NCBI GenBank assembly: GCA_051530055.1
Contig: CM121342.1
Span: 5,828,001 to 5,892,000, forward strand
DNA from: Neoechinorhynchus agilis
Lineage: Eukaryota; Acanthocephala
Length of the DNA: 64,000 nt
Direction of reading: 5' to 3'
Shown here: in pieces, positions 23,166-34,129 of the stretch
Position numbering within the stretch: position 1 is the stretch's first letter
Layout: the number at the start of each line of letters is the position of its first letter
The notes under the pieces: generated by a model
The model's input: only the letters and a program-made list of their open reading frames with translations
Databases searched by the model: none
What the model was told of the DNA's origin: nothing
Program-made: the position numbers and the translations under genes

Positions 23166-26100
23166 ATCGTTCGTGAGAGAGAGCGTGAGAATTGGATTGT
23201 TGTTCGGAAAGAAACATTCTACCCAATTCGAGGTTTTGGTTACATTTTTGAAGCTCTCAAAATGGTTGAAGATCGTTCATTGTTGTTGAAGAATGTTCGT
23301 CGATGTTTGGCTAATGTTCTCTATCGAGTTAGTCGGAAAGTAGACAAACATCATCGTGTTTCGGTTGTCAATGACCCGGAGGAGGAATCAGTGGCGATTA
23401 AACGGATTCGCCAAGATCCATATTATTATCTCGGTGATGGTCTTCGCCGCGTTCATCCTTATAAGTTCACATGGAAGACGTTTGCTAAAAGGAGATGGAT
23501 CGGCCGGACGCTCATTGATGTTTATTCAAATGAGTTTGCTTATTTGGCAAGTGATGATACAAAAACTGAACAAGTCCGTGAAATGATTGAAACCGGAAAA
23601 ATTCGAGTTAATGGACAGGTTAAAAGTTGTGAGTATGTTGTACACACGATCGAACCCATCGATTCCTATCGTGGACAAAAGAAAATGTGAATCGATGGGT
23701 TCTTAAGGGATAATGATCAGCTGACCAATGACGATCATAGGCATGAAAAACCCGTTCTGGACGCAGAAATCACAATTTGTAAAGAAAATGATCAATATCT
23801 TGTTATTTGTAAACCAAGTTCAATACCAGTTCATCCTTGTGGAAATTATCGTTTCAATACGGTGACCAACATTCTTGAACATGAACAAGGACGAACTAAC
23901 CTTAAACTGGTACATCGATTAGCTCAAAAGTGATCGGGTTTGAGGCTTTTCTCCAACGGTTACAAATGCCCATCCATCGGTGTCCTCTCCATGATCTCTA
24001 ACGCATTGTTCTCCTTCTTAACTTTGCTTCAAAAAAAATGATTCACTCATCTAAATCGTTAATTTTTATCGTATTATTTTGAGAGCTTAAATTAAAGAAA
24101 TGAAATTGGAATTAATTAAAGCAAATTTGATTAATGGGATATTAATCATTTCTCCAGAGAATCATACTCTCTTCTAGGCCGTAGATCCATTTTCCGTCAT
24201 TTCCTTTTGTTTTTAAATTCGGTTTTTTTTGAAGCCACATTCGGAAATGAATTATGCCTTCTCGATGATCTCTAACACATTGTTCTCCTTATCTTTGCTT
24301 CAAAAAAATGATTCACTCATCTAAATCGTTAATTTTTATCGTATTATTTTGAGAGCTTAAATTAAAGAAATGAAATTGGAATTAATTAAAGCAAATTTGA
24401 TTAATGGGATATTAATCATTTCTCCTTTTAATCAATACTCTCTTCTAGGCTGTAGATCCATTTTCCGTCATTTCCTTTTGTTTTTAAATTCGGTTTTTTT
24501 TGAAGCCACATTCGGAAATGAATTATGCCTTCTCGATGATCTCTAACACATTGTTCTCCTTATCTTTGCTTCAAAAAAATGATTCACTCATCTAAATCGT
24601 TAATTTTTATCGTATTATTTTGAGAGCTTAAATTAAAGAAATGAAATTGGAATTAATTAAAGCAAATTTGATTAATGGGATATTAATCATTTCTCCATTT
24701 AATCAATACTCTCTTCTAGGCCGTAGATCCATTTTCCGTCATTTTCTTTTGTTTTTAAATTCGGTTTTTTTTGAAGCCACATTCGGAAATGAATTATGCC
24801 TTCTCGATGATCTCTAACACATTGTTCTCCTTCTTATCTTTGCTTCAAAAAAATGATTCACTCATCTAAATCGTTAATTTTCATCGTATTATTTTGAGAG
24901 CTAAATTAAAGAAATGAAATTGGAATTAATTAAAGCAAATTTGATTAATGGGATATTAATCATTTCTCCTTTTATTCAATACTCTCTTCTAGGCCGTAGA
25001 TCCATTTTCCGTCATTTCCTTTTGTTTTTAAATTCGGTTTTTTTGAAGCCACATTCGGAAATGAATTATGCCTTCTCGATGATCTCTAACACATTGTTCT
25101 CCTTATCTTTGCTTCAAAAAAAATGATTCACTCATCTAAATCGTTAATTTTTATCGTATTATTTTGAGAGCTTAAATTAAAGAAATGAAATTGGAATTAA
25201 TTAAAGCAAATTTGATTAATGGGATATTAATCATTTCTCCTTTTAATCAATACTCTCTTCTAGGCCGTAGATCCATTTTCCGTCATTTTCTTTTGTTTTT
25301 AAATTCGGTTTTTTTGAAGCCACATTCGGAAATGAATTATGCCTTCTCCATGATCTCTAACGATTGTTCTCCTTATCTTTGCTTCAAAAAAATGATTCAC
25401 TCATCTAAATCGTTAATTTTTATCGTATTATTTTGAGAGCTTAAATTAAAGAAATGAAATTGGAATTAATTAAAGCAAATTTGATTAATGGGATATTAAT
25501 CATTTCTCCTTTTATTCAATACTCTCTTCTAGGCCGTAGATCCATTTTCCGTCATTTCCTTTTGTTTTTAAATTCGGTTTTTTTGAAGCCACATTCGGAA
25601 ATGAATTATGCCTTCTCCATGATCTCTAACACATTGTTCTCCTTATCTTTGCTTCAAAAAAATGATTCACTCATCTAAATCGTTAATTTTTATCGTATTA
25701 TTTTGAGAGCTTAAATTAAAGAAATGAAATTGGAATTAATTTAGCAAATTTGATTAATGGGATATTAATCATTTCTCCTTTTATTCAATACTCTCTTCTA
25801 GGCGCTAGATCCATTTTCCGTCATTTCCTTTTGTTTTTAAATTCGGTTTTTTTGAAGCCACATTCGGAAATGAATTATGCCTTCTCCATGATCTCTAACA
25901 CAGCTCCTCCTTATTCTAGTTTTCCAAAAAAATGATTCGGCCTCATCGGAATCGTTAATTTTTATCGTATTATTTTGAGAGCTTAAATTAAAGAAATGAA
26001 ATTGGAATTAATTAAAGCAAATTTGATTAATGGGATATTAATCATTTCTCCTTTTAATCAATACTCTCTTCTAGGCCGTAGATCCATTTTCCGTCATTTC

Positions 26101-27775
26101 CTTTTGTTTTTAAATTCGGTTTTTTTGAAGCCACATTCGGAAATGAATTATGCCTTCTCATGATCTCTAACACATTGTTCTCCTTATCTTTGCTTCAAAA
26201 AAATGATTCACTCATCTAAATCGTTAATTTTTATCGTATTATTTTGAGAGCTTAAATTAAAGAAATGAAATTGGAATTAATTAAAGCAAATTTGATTAAT
26301 GGGATATTAATCATTTCTCCTTTTATTCAATACTCTCTTCTAGGCCGTAGATCCATTTTCCGTCATTTCCTTTTGTTTTTAAATTCGGTTTTTTTTAAGC
26401 CACATTCGGAAATGAATTATGCCTTCTCCATGATCTCTAACACATTGTTCTCCTTCTTAACTTTGTTATATTATTAATCCTTTTCATTTTTTTTAAACAA
26501 TAAAAGATTTATTTTAAAATGATTAAATCGTCCCCCGGACGCTGACCGCATTTCCTCGTTGGATTGCGAGGCTTATTCTTTGTATCAGGAAAATCCTCTC
26601 GCGTCGCTCCCCTGTTAATCTTTCTCCTATGGATTCACTGCTTTCAAAAACCCAATGATTCACCCATCTAAATCGTTAATTTTAATCATTTTGGAATTAC
26701 TGTTTAAAGTCTTACTAAAAAATGATGATGAACCGCCGGTGAAGTTCGACGAACGTCTTTTTAATCGAAGACTTCTAACCAATAATTTCTTTGCACATTC
26801 CCCAATTTTTAAATCCTATTTTTTTGAATGTATTTTGAGAGCTTAAATTAAAGAAGAAGGGAAATAAAAGAGAAAAAAGTCGGATATCTTCACGAATTAA
26901 TGCTATTTTCGACTCATTTTTCTAATATGTTGTCGAAAAAATTAATATTTATTGAACTCATGAAAGACGACATTTAAGATACTTATAAAGTCGGATACTC
27001 GTGATGGATTTCTGAGCTTATCTTCTTTTTTTGGTGTCGAATAAGACAAAATTAGTTCGGAAATATGGCCACCTTCGAAGGGATCACTTTTAGTTTAGAC
27101 AGATGCACCAGTGGACTAATGATACTTGCCAAATCATCGAATGCGGCTACTTTGATTCAGAAACTATTTAACGATGGGAAAATCCGGAAAACTTATTTGG
27201 CAAAAGTGACTCATATTCCGATTCAATTCGATAGCGAACAAATCGTTAGTGTGGACAAGCGAGTTGCCGTAATCTCCTATAAACACGCTCTATGTCGAAT
27301 AATAAACGAAGATTTAAGTGAGCGAGGAAAATCAGCTGTAACCTTATTTGAGGTCTTTGATCGCGAGAAAAGAATACTCAGTTGTAAGCCTATCAGCGGT
27401 CGAATGCATCAGATCAGACTTCATCTTCAATACCTCGGATGTCCAATAGTTGACGACAATGTGTACAACAATGTTCGAATATGGAAATCCGATTTTTCGC
27501 AGAAAGACGAGGAAGTTATTGCCAATTTAGTGGAAGAACGAAAAAGATTGATTTTGGAAGCCACCTTATTAAATCAGGAGGGCAAAACGGAATTAGCCGT
27601 GGATGCAGCTCATTTCGACGAAACGTGTAAAGAATGCAAATATCCATCGGCGGATCCTCGTCGGTCTCAAATGTCCATTTGTCTTCATTCATATGAATTA
27701 GAAGTGGACGGTGAAAAGTACGTCTCGGATCTTCCACAATGGGCTCTGAGGTTTTGTTCTTATACACAAGATTAA
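23160..27775 (+). CDS. RNA pseudouridine synthase, RluA family, RPUSD2-like
   Basis: It converts uridine to pseudouridine in RNA. Exon 1 (to 23632) has YYYLGDGLRRVHPYKFTWKT and then RRWIGRTLIDVYSNEF, both typical of eukaryotic RPUSD2/Rib2-type enzymes, then an S4-like segment. A 75-bp GTATGT...TAAG intron (23633-23707) joins in phase, giving KSCEDNDQL...HRHEKP. Exon 2 (23708-23922) has VICKPSSIPVHPCGNYRFNT and ends inside the catalytic HRLD. Exon 3 (27099-27775) resumes with the catalytic Asp in DRCTSGLMILAKS and continues with SGRMHQIRLHLQYLGCPI and the C-terminal LPQWALRF. Between the two halves of HRLD lie 3.2 kb, filled mainly by a 270-bp tandem array, with TTAG at both edges. Either this is a non-canonical intron or the gene has been split. 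The 5' end is uncertain because it lies in another array. Confidence 0.84.
23990..26472. repeat. 270-bp tandem repeat (9 full copies) inside the RPUSD2-like gene
   Basis: 'atgaaattggaattaattaa' recurs at 24101, 24370, 24641, 24914, 25185, 25454, 25722, 25996 and 26265, spaced 268-274 bp. Small indels, often in A or T runs, distinguish the copies. The similar 60-83-codon frames in each unit are a by-product of near identity. Confidence 0.95.
26473..27060. other. Rest of the RPUSD2 gap; foldback-family fragment
   Basis: About 26725-26795 (gatgatgaaccgccggtgaa, gttcgacgaacgtcttttta) is a diverged relative of the hairpin in the 378-bp satellite. Around 26650 there is another partial match to the 270-bp unit (cccatctaaatcgttaattt). 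No gene is seen. Confidence 0.5.
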
Positions 27776-28345
27776 CTTTATTTTTGAGTATTGTTTCGAA
27801 ACAAACGTTTATTCGAACCATTTCACGCCGGACTAACTTGAAAAAGTCGACCAAATGATGCGTGAAAGGAAATTTTTCTTTTTTTAGGGTTGGAATTATT
27901 ATGGTTAGAAGTCTACAAGCGCGATGATTTCTTTTCGATTAAAAAGACGTTCTGTGAACCTCGTAAAGGGTTCTCAGTTTGTTAGTCGGAAGGTTTGTGC
28001 AAAACCATGTAAAAGATTATGAACAACCGAAAAGGAAAACTCGCAAGTAATAGAATTGATTCATCTTTAACGTGATCCCTCTCCTTCTTTAACCAAAATG
28101 AATCGATAATCTATTTATCTTATGTTTCACACATTCCTCGATAGGAAACCCCGTGAGGTTCAGTTTTAGAACTGAACCACCGGTGAGGTTCGACGAACGT
28201 CTTTTTAATCGAAAAAAAATCATTTACCGCGTTTGTAGACTTGTAAACAATTATTAAGGCTTTAAAAAAATTTGATTTTTATCGCTTCAAAAAACACTAC
28301 CTTTAATTTCTAGATACCGTACATCGTCTCCGAAAAAAGAAGACA
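27776..28345. other. Intergenic with foldback-family fragments
   Basis: 27945-28020 (gacgttctgtgaacctcgta, ggttctcagtttgttagtcg) and 28150-28255 (gttcgacgaacgtcttttta, aaaatcatttaccgcg, tagacttgtaaacaa) match the arms and loop of the 378-bp unit. No gene is seen. Confidence 0.6.
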
Positions 28346-29716
28346 ATGTCAACTCCAAGGCGAAAGGTCCTCTTTTTTTAGTGCTTTTTTCCTTTGACTT
28401 GTACGTTCAGGTACTGCTGATGGGAAAAAGTGGAAGTGGAAAGACTAGCATGAGATCCATAATATTCGCAAATGGAATGGCTCGAGATACCAGACGACTT
28501 GGTCCAACCAGTTTAGTTCTGCTGAATTCGAAAAACGAGCAATATTTGTTAATTTTAGTCGATGTCGAACAAACCTATGTCCGATTCTTGAATTGTATCG
28601 TAAATCTCTGGGATTGTGGCGGGTAATACGTCTCTAAAAATTAAACTTTTATTACCTAAAAACAATTAAAGTCAGGAAGCATTCATTAAGGAGTATTTCA
28701 CTTCACAGAAAAGTGTTGTTTTCAAGGAAGCAGAAGTGTTGATCTATGTGTTCGATATTGAAAGCAAGGAACATGAAGACGACATTAATTGTTTCAGAAT
28801 GTGCCTCGATAGGATTAGAGAGGTTATCTTCTTCTTTATAGAGCTTCAATATTTCTAAAATTGATGAAAAATGAAATTGATAAAAATTATGTAAATTTAT
28901 TGAATCGATATTTCGGCTCAATCAAAAGCCTTTATCAAAACAACCTTGATAAAGATCATGGAAATCGAGTGAAGTATTAAAAAAAGAAATATCTTTTTAT
29001 AATCTTTTTATTTTCTCGACTCTCTCGTTCAAAAAAAGTCCGTTTAGAATTCACCAAACGCCAAGATATTCTGCCTTGTACACAAAATGGATTTAGTTCC
29101 AGCAGTAGATAAGGAAACGGTATTTTGATCAATTCTTAATCAATATTCTTATAAGTTGTATTATTTCAAGGTTTTTCAATCGATGGAAACTGAATTGAAG
29201 GGTTTAACCGCGGTGGATCAGGGAAGAGCTGAGCCTTGTAAATGCTTTCCAACGTCTATTTGGGATGAGACATTGTACAAGGTCACTTTAATCGTTTTGA
29301 AAAAACGCCTTCAAATCTTCACAGGCATGGTCACAAATAGTTTACATGTTAATTCCAAACATGGCATTGTTGGAACGAAAACTGCAGAATTTCGCTGATC
29401 TTCTCGACGCAGATGAAGTTTTGCTGTTCGAAAGAGCAACTTTCTTAGTGAGTGATCGCTAAAATTGTGTTAATCTTTCGTTTTTTAGGTGATTTCTCAG
29501 TGTACTAGGACAATGCATAGAGATATCAATCGATTTGAAAAGATTAGCAGTATCATTAAACAGTTCAAACAGAGCTGTACAAAACTGGCCACTTCGTTTC
29601 AATGCATGGAAGTTCGGAATTCGATGTTCTGTGCTTTTATTGAGAGCTTTACGCAAAATACTTATGTTATGGTCATCACGTCCAGTCCTTCATCAGGTTT
29701 GTTAAAAGCCACCTAA
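28346..29716 (+). CDS. RRAGA: Rag GTPase A (RagA/Gtr1 family)
   Basis: A lysosomal GTPase that pairs with RagC/D and recruits mTORC1 when amino acids are present. Eight exons: 28346-28366, 28411-28510, 28559-28622, 28672-28822, 29048-29119, 29171-29281, 29325-29447 and 29489-29716. All seven introns are GT-AG, mostly 41-50 bp; one is 225 bp. The product is about 289 aa against about 313 in human. Seen: [18 protein letters not shown] (P-loop), [15 protein letters not shown] (switch I), [20 protein letters not shown] (switch II), [10 protein letters not shown] (G4), [12 protein letters not shown] (G5), [17 protein letters not shown], then [13 protein letters not shown] and [13 protein letters not shown] of the roadblock domain. 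The C terminus stops early, after GLLKAT, where the family has about 25 more residues. One further small exon may have been missed. Confidence 0.95.
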
Positions 29717-29765
29717 ATATCGAGTTTATAAAAGTGGTTTTAAAAGTACATTCTGTATAAATTGG

Positions 29766-29771
29766 AATAAA
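29766..29771 (+). terminator. Poly(A) signal of the RagA gene
   Basis: AATAAA about 50 nt after the RagA stop codon. Confidence 0.5.
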
Positions 29772-29934
29772 AAAACAACGTTTAGCCCAAATTATGACAA
29801 TGATTAGAAAGCGAACTGTCTTGAAACAATCGACTAATTGACCGTAATTCGATCATGGAGATGTAGTGATCTTGCTTCTCCTGTGAACGAGCTCATTAGC
29901 CAAAATATTATAAAGAAATAACGGTTATTTGGAT

Positions 29935-31045
29935 CTTTAGAGATCTCAAAAAACATCAAAATATTGAGATATTTCGAAACTTCTCGCTTAGTCAACGAAC
30001 TATTTTTTGAAGGATTTTGATCGAGATTCTTAAATGAATTTCCATTGAGTTTGGTGTACGGTCATTGGAAAAAAAGCCATGAGTTTTTCGTTCTTTGCCA
30101 TAGTTCGGATTCGGCGTTTACAAGTCTTAATTTTTCGAGACCTGAACAATCAAACGTTCTAAACATTTAGAAAATGTGGTGATCACATTTTGTGGGCCGA
30201 TACAAAAGATTGAGGTTTTCTCTAGATTCTTAAATGAATTTCCATTGAGTTTGGCGTACGGTCATTGGAAAAAAAGCCATGAGTTTTTCGTTCTTTGCCA
30301 TAGTTCGGATTCGGCGTTTACAAGTCTTAATTTTTAGAGACCTGAACAATCAAACGTTCTAAACATTTAGAAAATGTGGTGGTCACATTTTGTGGGCCGA
30401 TACAGTACGGTCATTGGAAAAAAAACCATGAGTTTTCGTTCTTTGCCATAGTTCGGATTCGGCGTTTACAATGCTTAATTTTTCGAGACCTGAACAATCA
30501 AACGTTCTAAACATTTAGAAAATGTAGTGATCGCATTTTTTGGGCCGATACAAAAGATTGAGGTTTTCTCTAGATTCTTAAATGAATTTCTATTGAGTTT
30601 GGCGTACGGTCATTGGAAAAAAACCATGAGTTTTTCGTTCTTTGCCATAGTCCGGATTCGGCGTTTACAAGTCTTAATTTTTCGAGACCTGAACAATCAA
30701 ACGTTCTAAACATTTAGAAAATGTCGTGATCGCATTTTTTTGGCCGATACAAAAGATTGAGGTTTTCTCTAGATTCTTAAATGAATTTCCATTGAGTTTG
30801 GCGTACGGCCGTTGGAAAAAAAGCCATGAGTTTTTCGTTCTTTGCCATAGTCCGGATTCGGCGTTTACAAGTCTTAATTTTTCGAGACCGAACAATCAAA
30901 TGTTTGAACATTTAGAAAAATGTGGTAGTCACATTTTTGGCCGATACAAAAGATTGAGGTTTTCTCTAGATTCTTAAATGAATTTCTATTGAGTTTGGCG
31001 TACGGTCAATGGAAAAAAACCACGAGTTTTCGCCACAGTTCGTAT
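29935..31045. repeat. About 200-bp tandem repeat (about 5.5 copies)
   Basis: 'gattcttaaatgaattt' recurs at about 30024, 30224, 30572, 30771 and 30970. The copy around 30400 has lost about 50 bp. The unit also holds 'gccatagttcggattcggcg' and 'ttcgagacctgaacaatcaa'. Short frames across it are incidental. Confidence 0.92.
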
Positions 31046-31296
31046 TTGAGCTCTATCCAAAGAGATTTTCTTTTGATAAGTGTAGGACGAGAAAACTTAT
31101 TGAATTGGTATGATTTTAGGTGGAATGACGGTAGTGAACATTCGGAATGCAAGGAAATACTTTGGAAAGATTGAACGATAGCTCTTCATTTGTTCACATA
31201 AAAGAGTGTTTTTTTTTCTTCTAATTATGGTGAAGACTCACTGAGGCGCACTGTCATAATATGTTGGATCCATTTTCCCGAATTTCCTAAACCGCC

Positions 31297-31665
31297 CTAT
31301 TTGAGTCTCGTTACAGTTTTTTGTGTGTAATGAACGGAAACGAGACACAATGCATCGCGTAGAACAAGTTGAATGAACTCATTGGACTCACGAAGAAGTG
31401 CACGGAAATCTGGATCTTCTTCGAACTCATCCATCCGTTTGAACAGTGTGCCGTATCCGTCCGGATAATTCACTTCTCCACCGAGTTCGTCATTGAACAC
31501 TTGAATCATTAGAGCGTTCATGGCGTATATTAGTTTCAAACTATCCGAACGGTTAGATTTTATACAGTTGCTGAATTGTTCCTTATATTGAGGAGATTGT
31601 ATCCGTGCCATTATACGTCGAGCTTTGTCTAACAGCTCTTCTCGACTCATTGAAGCGATATTCAT
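31297..31665 (-). CDS. Small all-helical protein, possibly C10 (C12orf57)-like
   Basis: A single-exon frame of 122 aa with no Cys-rich or membrane part. It starts MNIASMSREELLDKARRIMA and continues with LIYAMNALMIQVFNDELGG, DGYGTLFKRMDEFEEDPDF and a C-terminal helix. The order of helices, the Gly after the second long helix and the acidic 'E..DP' turn resemble the small conserved animal protein C10, but identity by eye is low. No function is assigned. The frame's length and composition, and its isolation between a satellite and spacer, support a real gene. Confidence 0.5.
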   Translation of the reverse strand: MNIASMSREELLDKARRIMARIQSPQYKEQFSNCIKSNRSDSLKLIYAMNALMIQVFNDELGGEVNYPDGYGTLFKRMDEFEEDPDFRALLRESNEFIQLVLRDALCLVSVHYTQKTVTRLK

Positions 31666-32618
31666 ATCTAAAATTTATTATACCAGTTTTTTTTTCTTCT
31701 AAAACTGTGCTATAAATATCGTTTCATTATTTAGTTTGGCGTTGTCGAGACTGAGGATCCGAGATCAAGAGCGCTGACGACGGCACCTTGGGACATCCAG
31801 AGATGTTTTATAGCGAATTAACGAATAATTGATTTATTTGAAATTATATTTAGAAAAAAAAGGTAATAAAAGGCGATTTTGGTTTGGGAAAAAAATTATT
31901 AATAAAAGAATAAAAACAAAATCGATCTCGTAATTTAAGAGAAATACTTCTTTTGTGGGGTATCGACCCGTCGGATCTATTGGTTCTTTTATGTAGTGCA
32001 AAGAAATTTCTCTAATGATTTTAAACTGCCGATTGTTTTCGAAGAGGCACATAATCTTGTAGGTCTTTTAAAATCATTAGAAATTTCTTCGCATCACAAA
32101 AAACAACCCAATGTTCAAACTCCTCTTGGATTTAATCTGCCTGGGTAAATGAGACATTTTCCCTTTCGTCCGAGGTTTCTCAATTGATTCCAATGATCGA
32201 ATCAAAGTTTCTGATAGTCAAATTTGAATTTACAATTTTTCTAGCTTTTTTCGCTCAGAGTGATCCGTATATTTAAACAAAATCACTAAGATTCGTGAAA
32301 TGGACAACTTAAAATAGTCTTTGGACGATAATCCAAGGAATCGGAGGCGTTTAAAAAGACGGAGTTTATCTTAATGCAACGAAATTGAAAGATGTGCGAA
32401 AAAACGAGTCTCTATTTTTATATCTTCTTTTAATTCCCCCAATAAAGTGCTCCCCTCGTGGCACTGTACTAAATCATTCGATTTTCTTGCCAGTTCAAAA
32501 CGAATATCCAAATTTGCTAACAATAAAGATCCAAAATAACAAAATCCTTTTAAATTCAACCAAAAAAGGTGCTTATAAATACACAATTTTTATTTTTAGT
32601 TAAAAATATAATGAGTAT
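31666..32618. other. Intergenic, no gene recognised
   Basis: A+T-rich. 'cgaataattgatttatttg' at about 31820 resembles the hairpin in the first NDUFA8 intron (about 33244). 'ttaaaatcattagaaatttc' at about 32068 pairs with 'gaaatttctctaatgatttt' at about 32005, a weak inverted repeat around 'gaggcacataatc'. Nothing else stands out. Confidence 0.45.
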
Positions 32619-32800
32619 GTGGCGGTTGGGGAAAAATTATATATCAAAGACTTTAATTAAAATATTTCGTCCAATCAAACAGAACTCGATCACTATGAAT
32701 TATTGTTTGTAAGTGTTTTTCAACTGTGAAAAATCCATTGCGATTGGTCGAAATATTTTAATTAAAGTCTTTGATATAAATTTTTTTCCCAACCGCCATA
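32619..32800. mobile_element. MITE-like element with about 60-bp terminal inverted repeats
   Basis: It begins 'tgtggcggttggggaaaaat' and ends 'tttttttcccaaccgccata'. The arms continue inward through 'tcaaagactttaattaaaat' and its complement 'attttaattaaagtctttga'. About 60 bp lie between the arms, with no coding potential. This is the structure of a short non-autonomous DNA element. Confidence 0.8.
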
Positions 32801-32990
32801 TACACAATTTTTAGTTAAAAATATAATGAGTATGTGGCGGTTGGGGAAAAAATTATATATCAAAGACTTTAATTAAAATATTTCGACCAATCAAACAAAA
32901 CTCATCACTATGAATTATTGTTTGTAAGTGTTTTTCAACTGTGAAAAATCCATTGCGATTGGTCGAAATATTTTAATTAAAGTGATCACA
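32801..32990. mobile_element. Second, 3'-shortened copy of the same MITE-like element
   Basis: Starting at about 32833 with the same 'tgtggcggttgggg', it repeats the element almost exactly, including 20 bp of its left flank (gttaaaaatataatgagta). It ends inside the right arm at about 32985. Inclusion of the flank means tandem duplication rather than a fresh insertion. Confidence 0.8.
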
Positions 32991-33082
32991 ATTTTTACCG
33001 TGAAAGAAATCGACAAAATTCTTTGTTATCTAGAGAGAAAAAAAGTGTCAATCATTTTCTATTGGCTTTAACACTTCTACTA

Positions 33083-33814
33083 ATGGTGGACAATGAAACT
33101 TATTTGCCTTCTTACAAAGAATTGGAGTTTCCAACTCTTAACGTCACTTCGGCAGTTCTTCGTGCCGGAGCTCATTTAATGGCCCTAAAATGTGACGAAG
33201 TCTTTAAGGTTAATCGCACTTTTCAAACAAATTTCTAATGATTTAGCGAATAATTGATTAATTTGAAAAAAATCAATAATTCGCTATCAGTATAAAAAAA
33301 ATCATTTCAATTTTTCTACATGCCATTTCAAAACAACTTTAAGGAATTCATGCTTTGTCGCCAAGAACTGGATGGTAGATTTTGTCTTAAGGAAGGAAAA
33401 GACGTTAGTCAATGCGCGATGGATTTCTTTAAATCAGTCCGAAACAATTGTAATGAAAGTTTTGTCGACTATTGGAAATGTCTTGATAATTCCCCCGATG
33501 GTGAATTCAATTATTTATAGTAAGATTTTAATGAAGAAAAACACATCCCCAAGAACTCGTTTCCGACTTTTAGCTGCAAAAAAACTCAAAAACAGTTCGA
33601 ACTGTGCGCTTCTGAGAAATTGAAATTAGATCGACCGCCAGTTGGATACTTTAACATGATCCGAGTTCATAAAACAAAACGGGAAAAACCAAAAGTTGGA
33701 GAGTTCATGTTTCCTTTCAAAGAACTCGATGAGCCGCCACTTTTGGAAAACCAGGAACGATTTAAAAATGCTAAAATTGAAGCCGAAAAAGGACGTCGTG
33801 TCTTTTGGAAGTAA
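33083..33814 (+). CDS. NDUFA8: NADH dehydrogenase [ubiquinone] 1 alpha subcomplex subunit 8
   Basis: An accessory subunit of mitochondrial complex I, on the intermembrane-space side. Three exons join in phase: 33083-33208, 33344-33519 and 33574-33814. The introns are 135 bp (GTTAAT...TAAG) and 54 bp (GTAAGA...TTAG). The product is 180 aa against 172 in human. It has twin Cys pairs of the CHCH type: ALKCDEVFKEFMLCRQE, then FCLKEGKDVSQCAMDFF, then FVDYWKCLD and YCKKTQKQFELCASEKLKL. LNVTSAVLRAGAHLMALKCD corresponds to the family's 'V.SAVL.A.A...G..C'. The tail KLDRPPVGYF is also typical. The first intron contains an inverted repeat (agcgaataattgatt and its complement) that brings its ends together. 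Confidence 0.93.
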
Positions 33815-33956
33815 ACTACAAAACAATGACGTCGACACTTCTTCAGATTTAGATTCTTTCGTAGATAAAACGACGCGTTAATGGGGGGTTTTTGTTACTG
33901 TTTAGGTTCATTTTGACTCGGGGAACAATCTTGTGTGCTGCGATGAATCCTGATCA
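33815..33956. other. NDUFA8 3' flank, seed of the downstream satellite
   Basis: 33826-33878 (gacgtcgacacttcttcaga, ttctttcgtagataaaacga) matches the beginning of every unit of the 165-bp array at 34370-35250. Confidence 0.7.
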
Positions 33957-34042
33957 AATGACTCGGGTTCAATCAGTCGAAATATATTCATTGGTCTTTA
34001 AAGCGATAAAAGTCGAGTGTCGCGACCTAAGCAATATCTAAC
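33957..34042. repeat. Dispersed repeat shared with 16431-16506
   Basis: 'gtcgaaatatattc', 'tctttaaagcgat' and 'gtgtcgcgacctaa' occur in the same order and spacing as upstream of the Mov10L1-like gene. Confidence 0.75.
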
Positions 34043-34129
34043 CACGTCCGAGTGCTATCCTCATTTAAAATTTTCTGTCTTTATCGAAGATGATTAAAAG
34101 TGAATCAATAAAAGGCGCTATGAACTGCT

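Noticed and set aside
24914-26477. Repeated 60-83-codon frames (MKLELIKANLINGI...) as genes
   Set aside because: They recur only because the 270-bp repeat units are nearly identical; frames are broken in other units by small indels.
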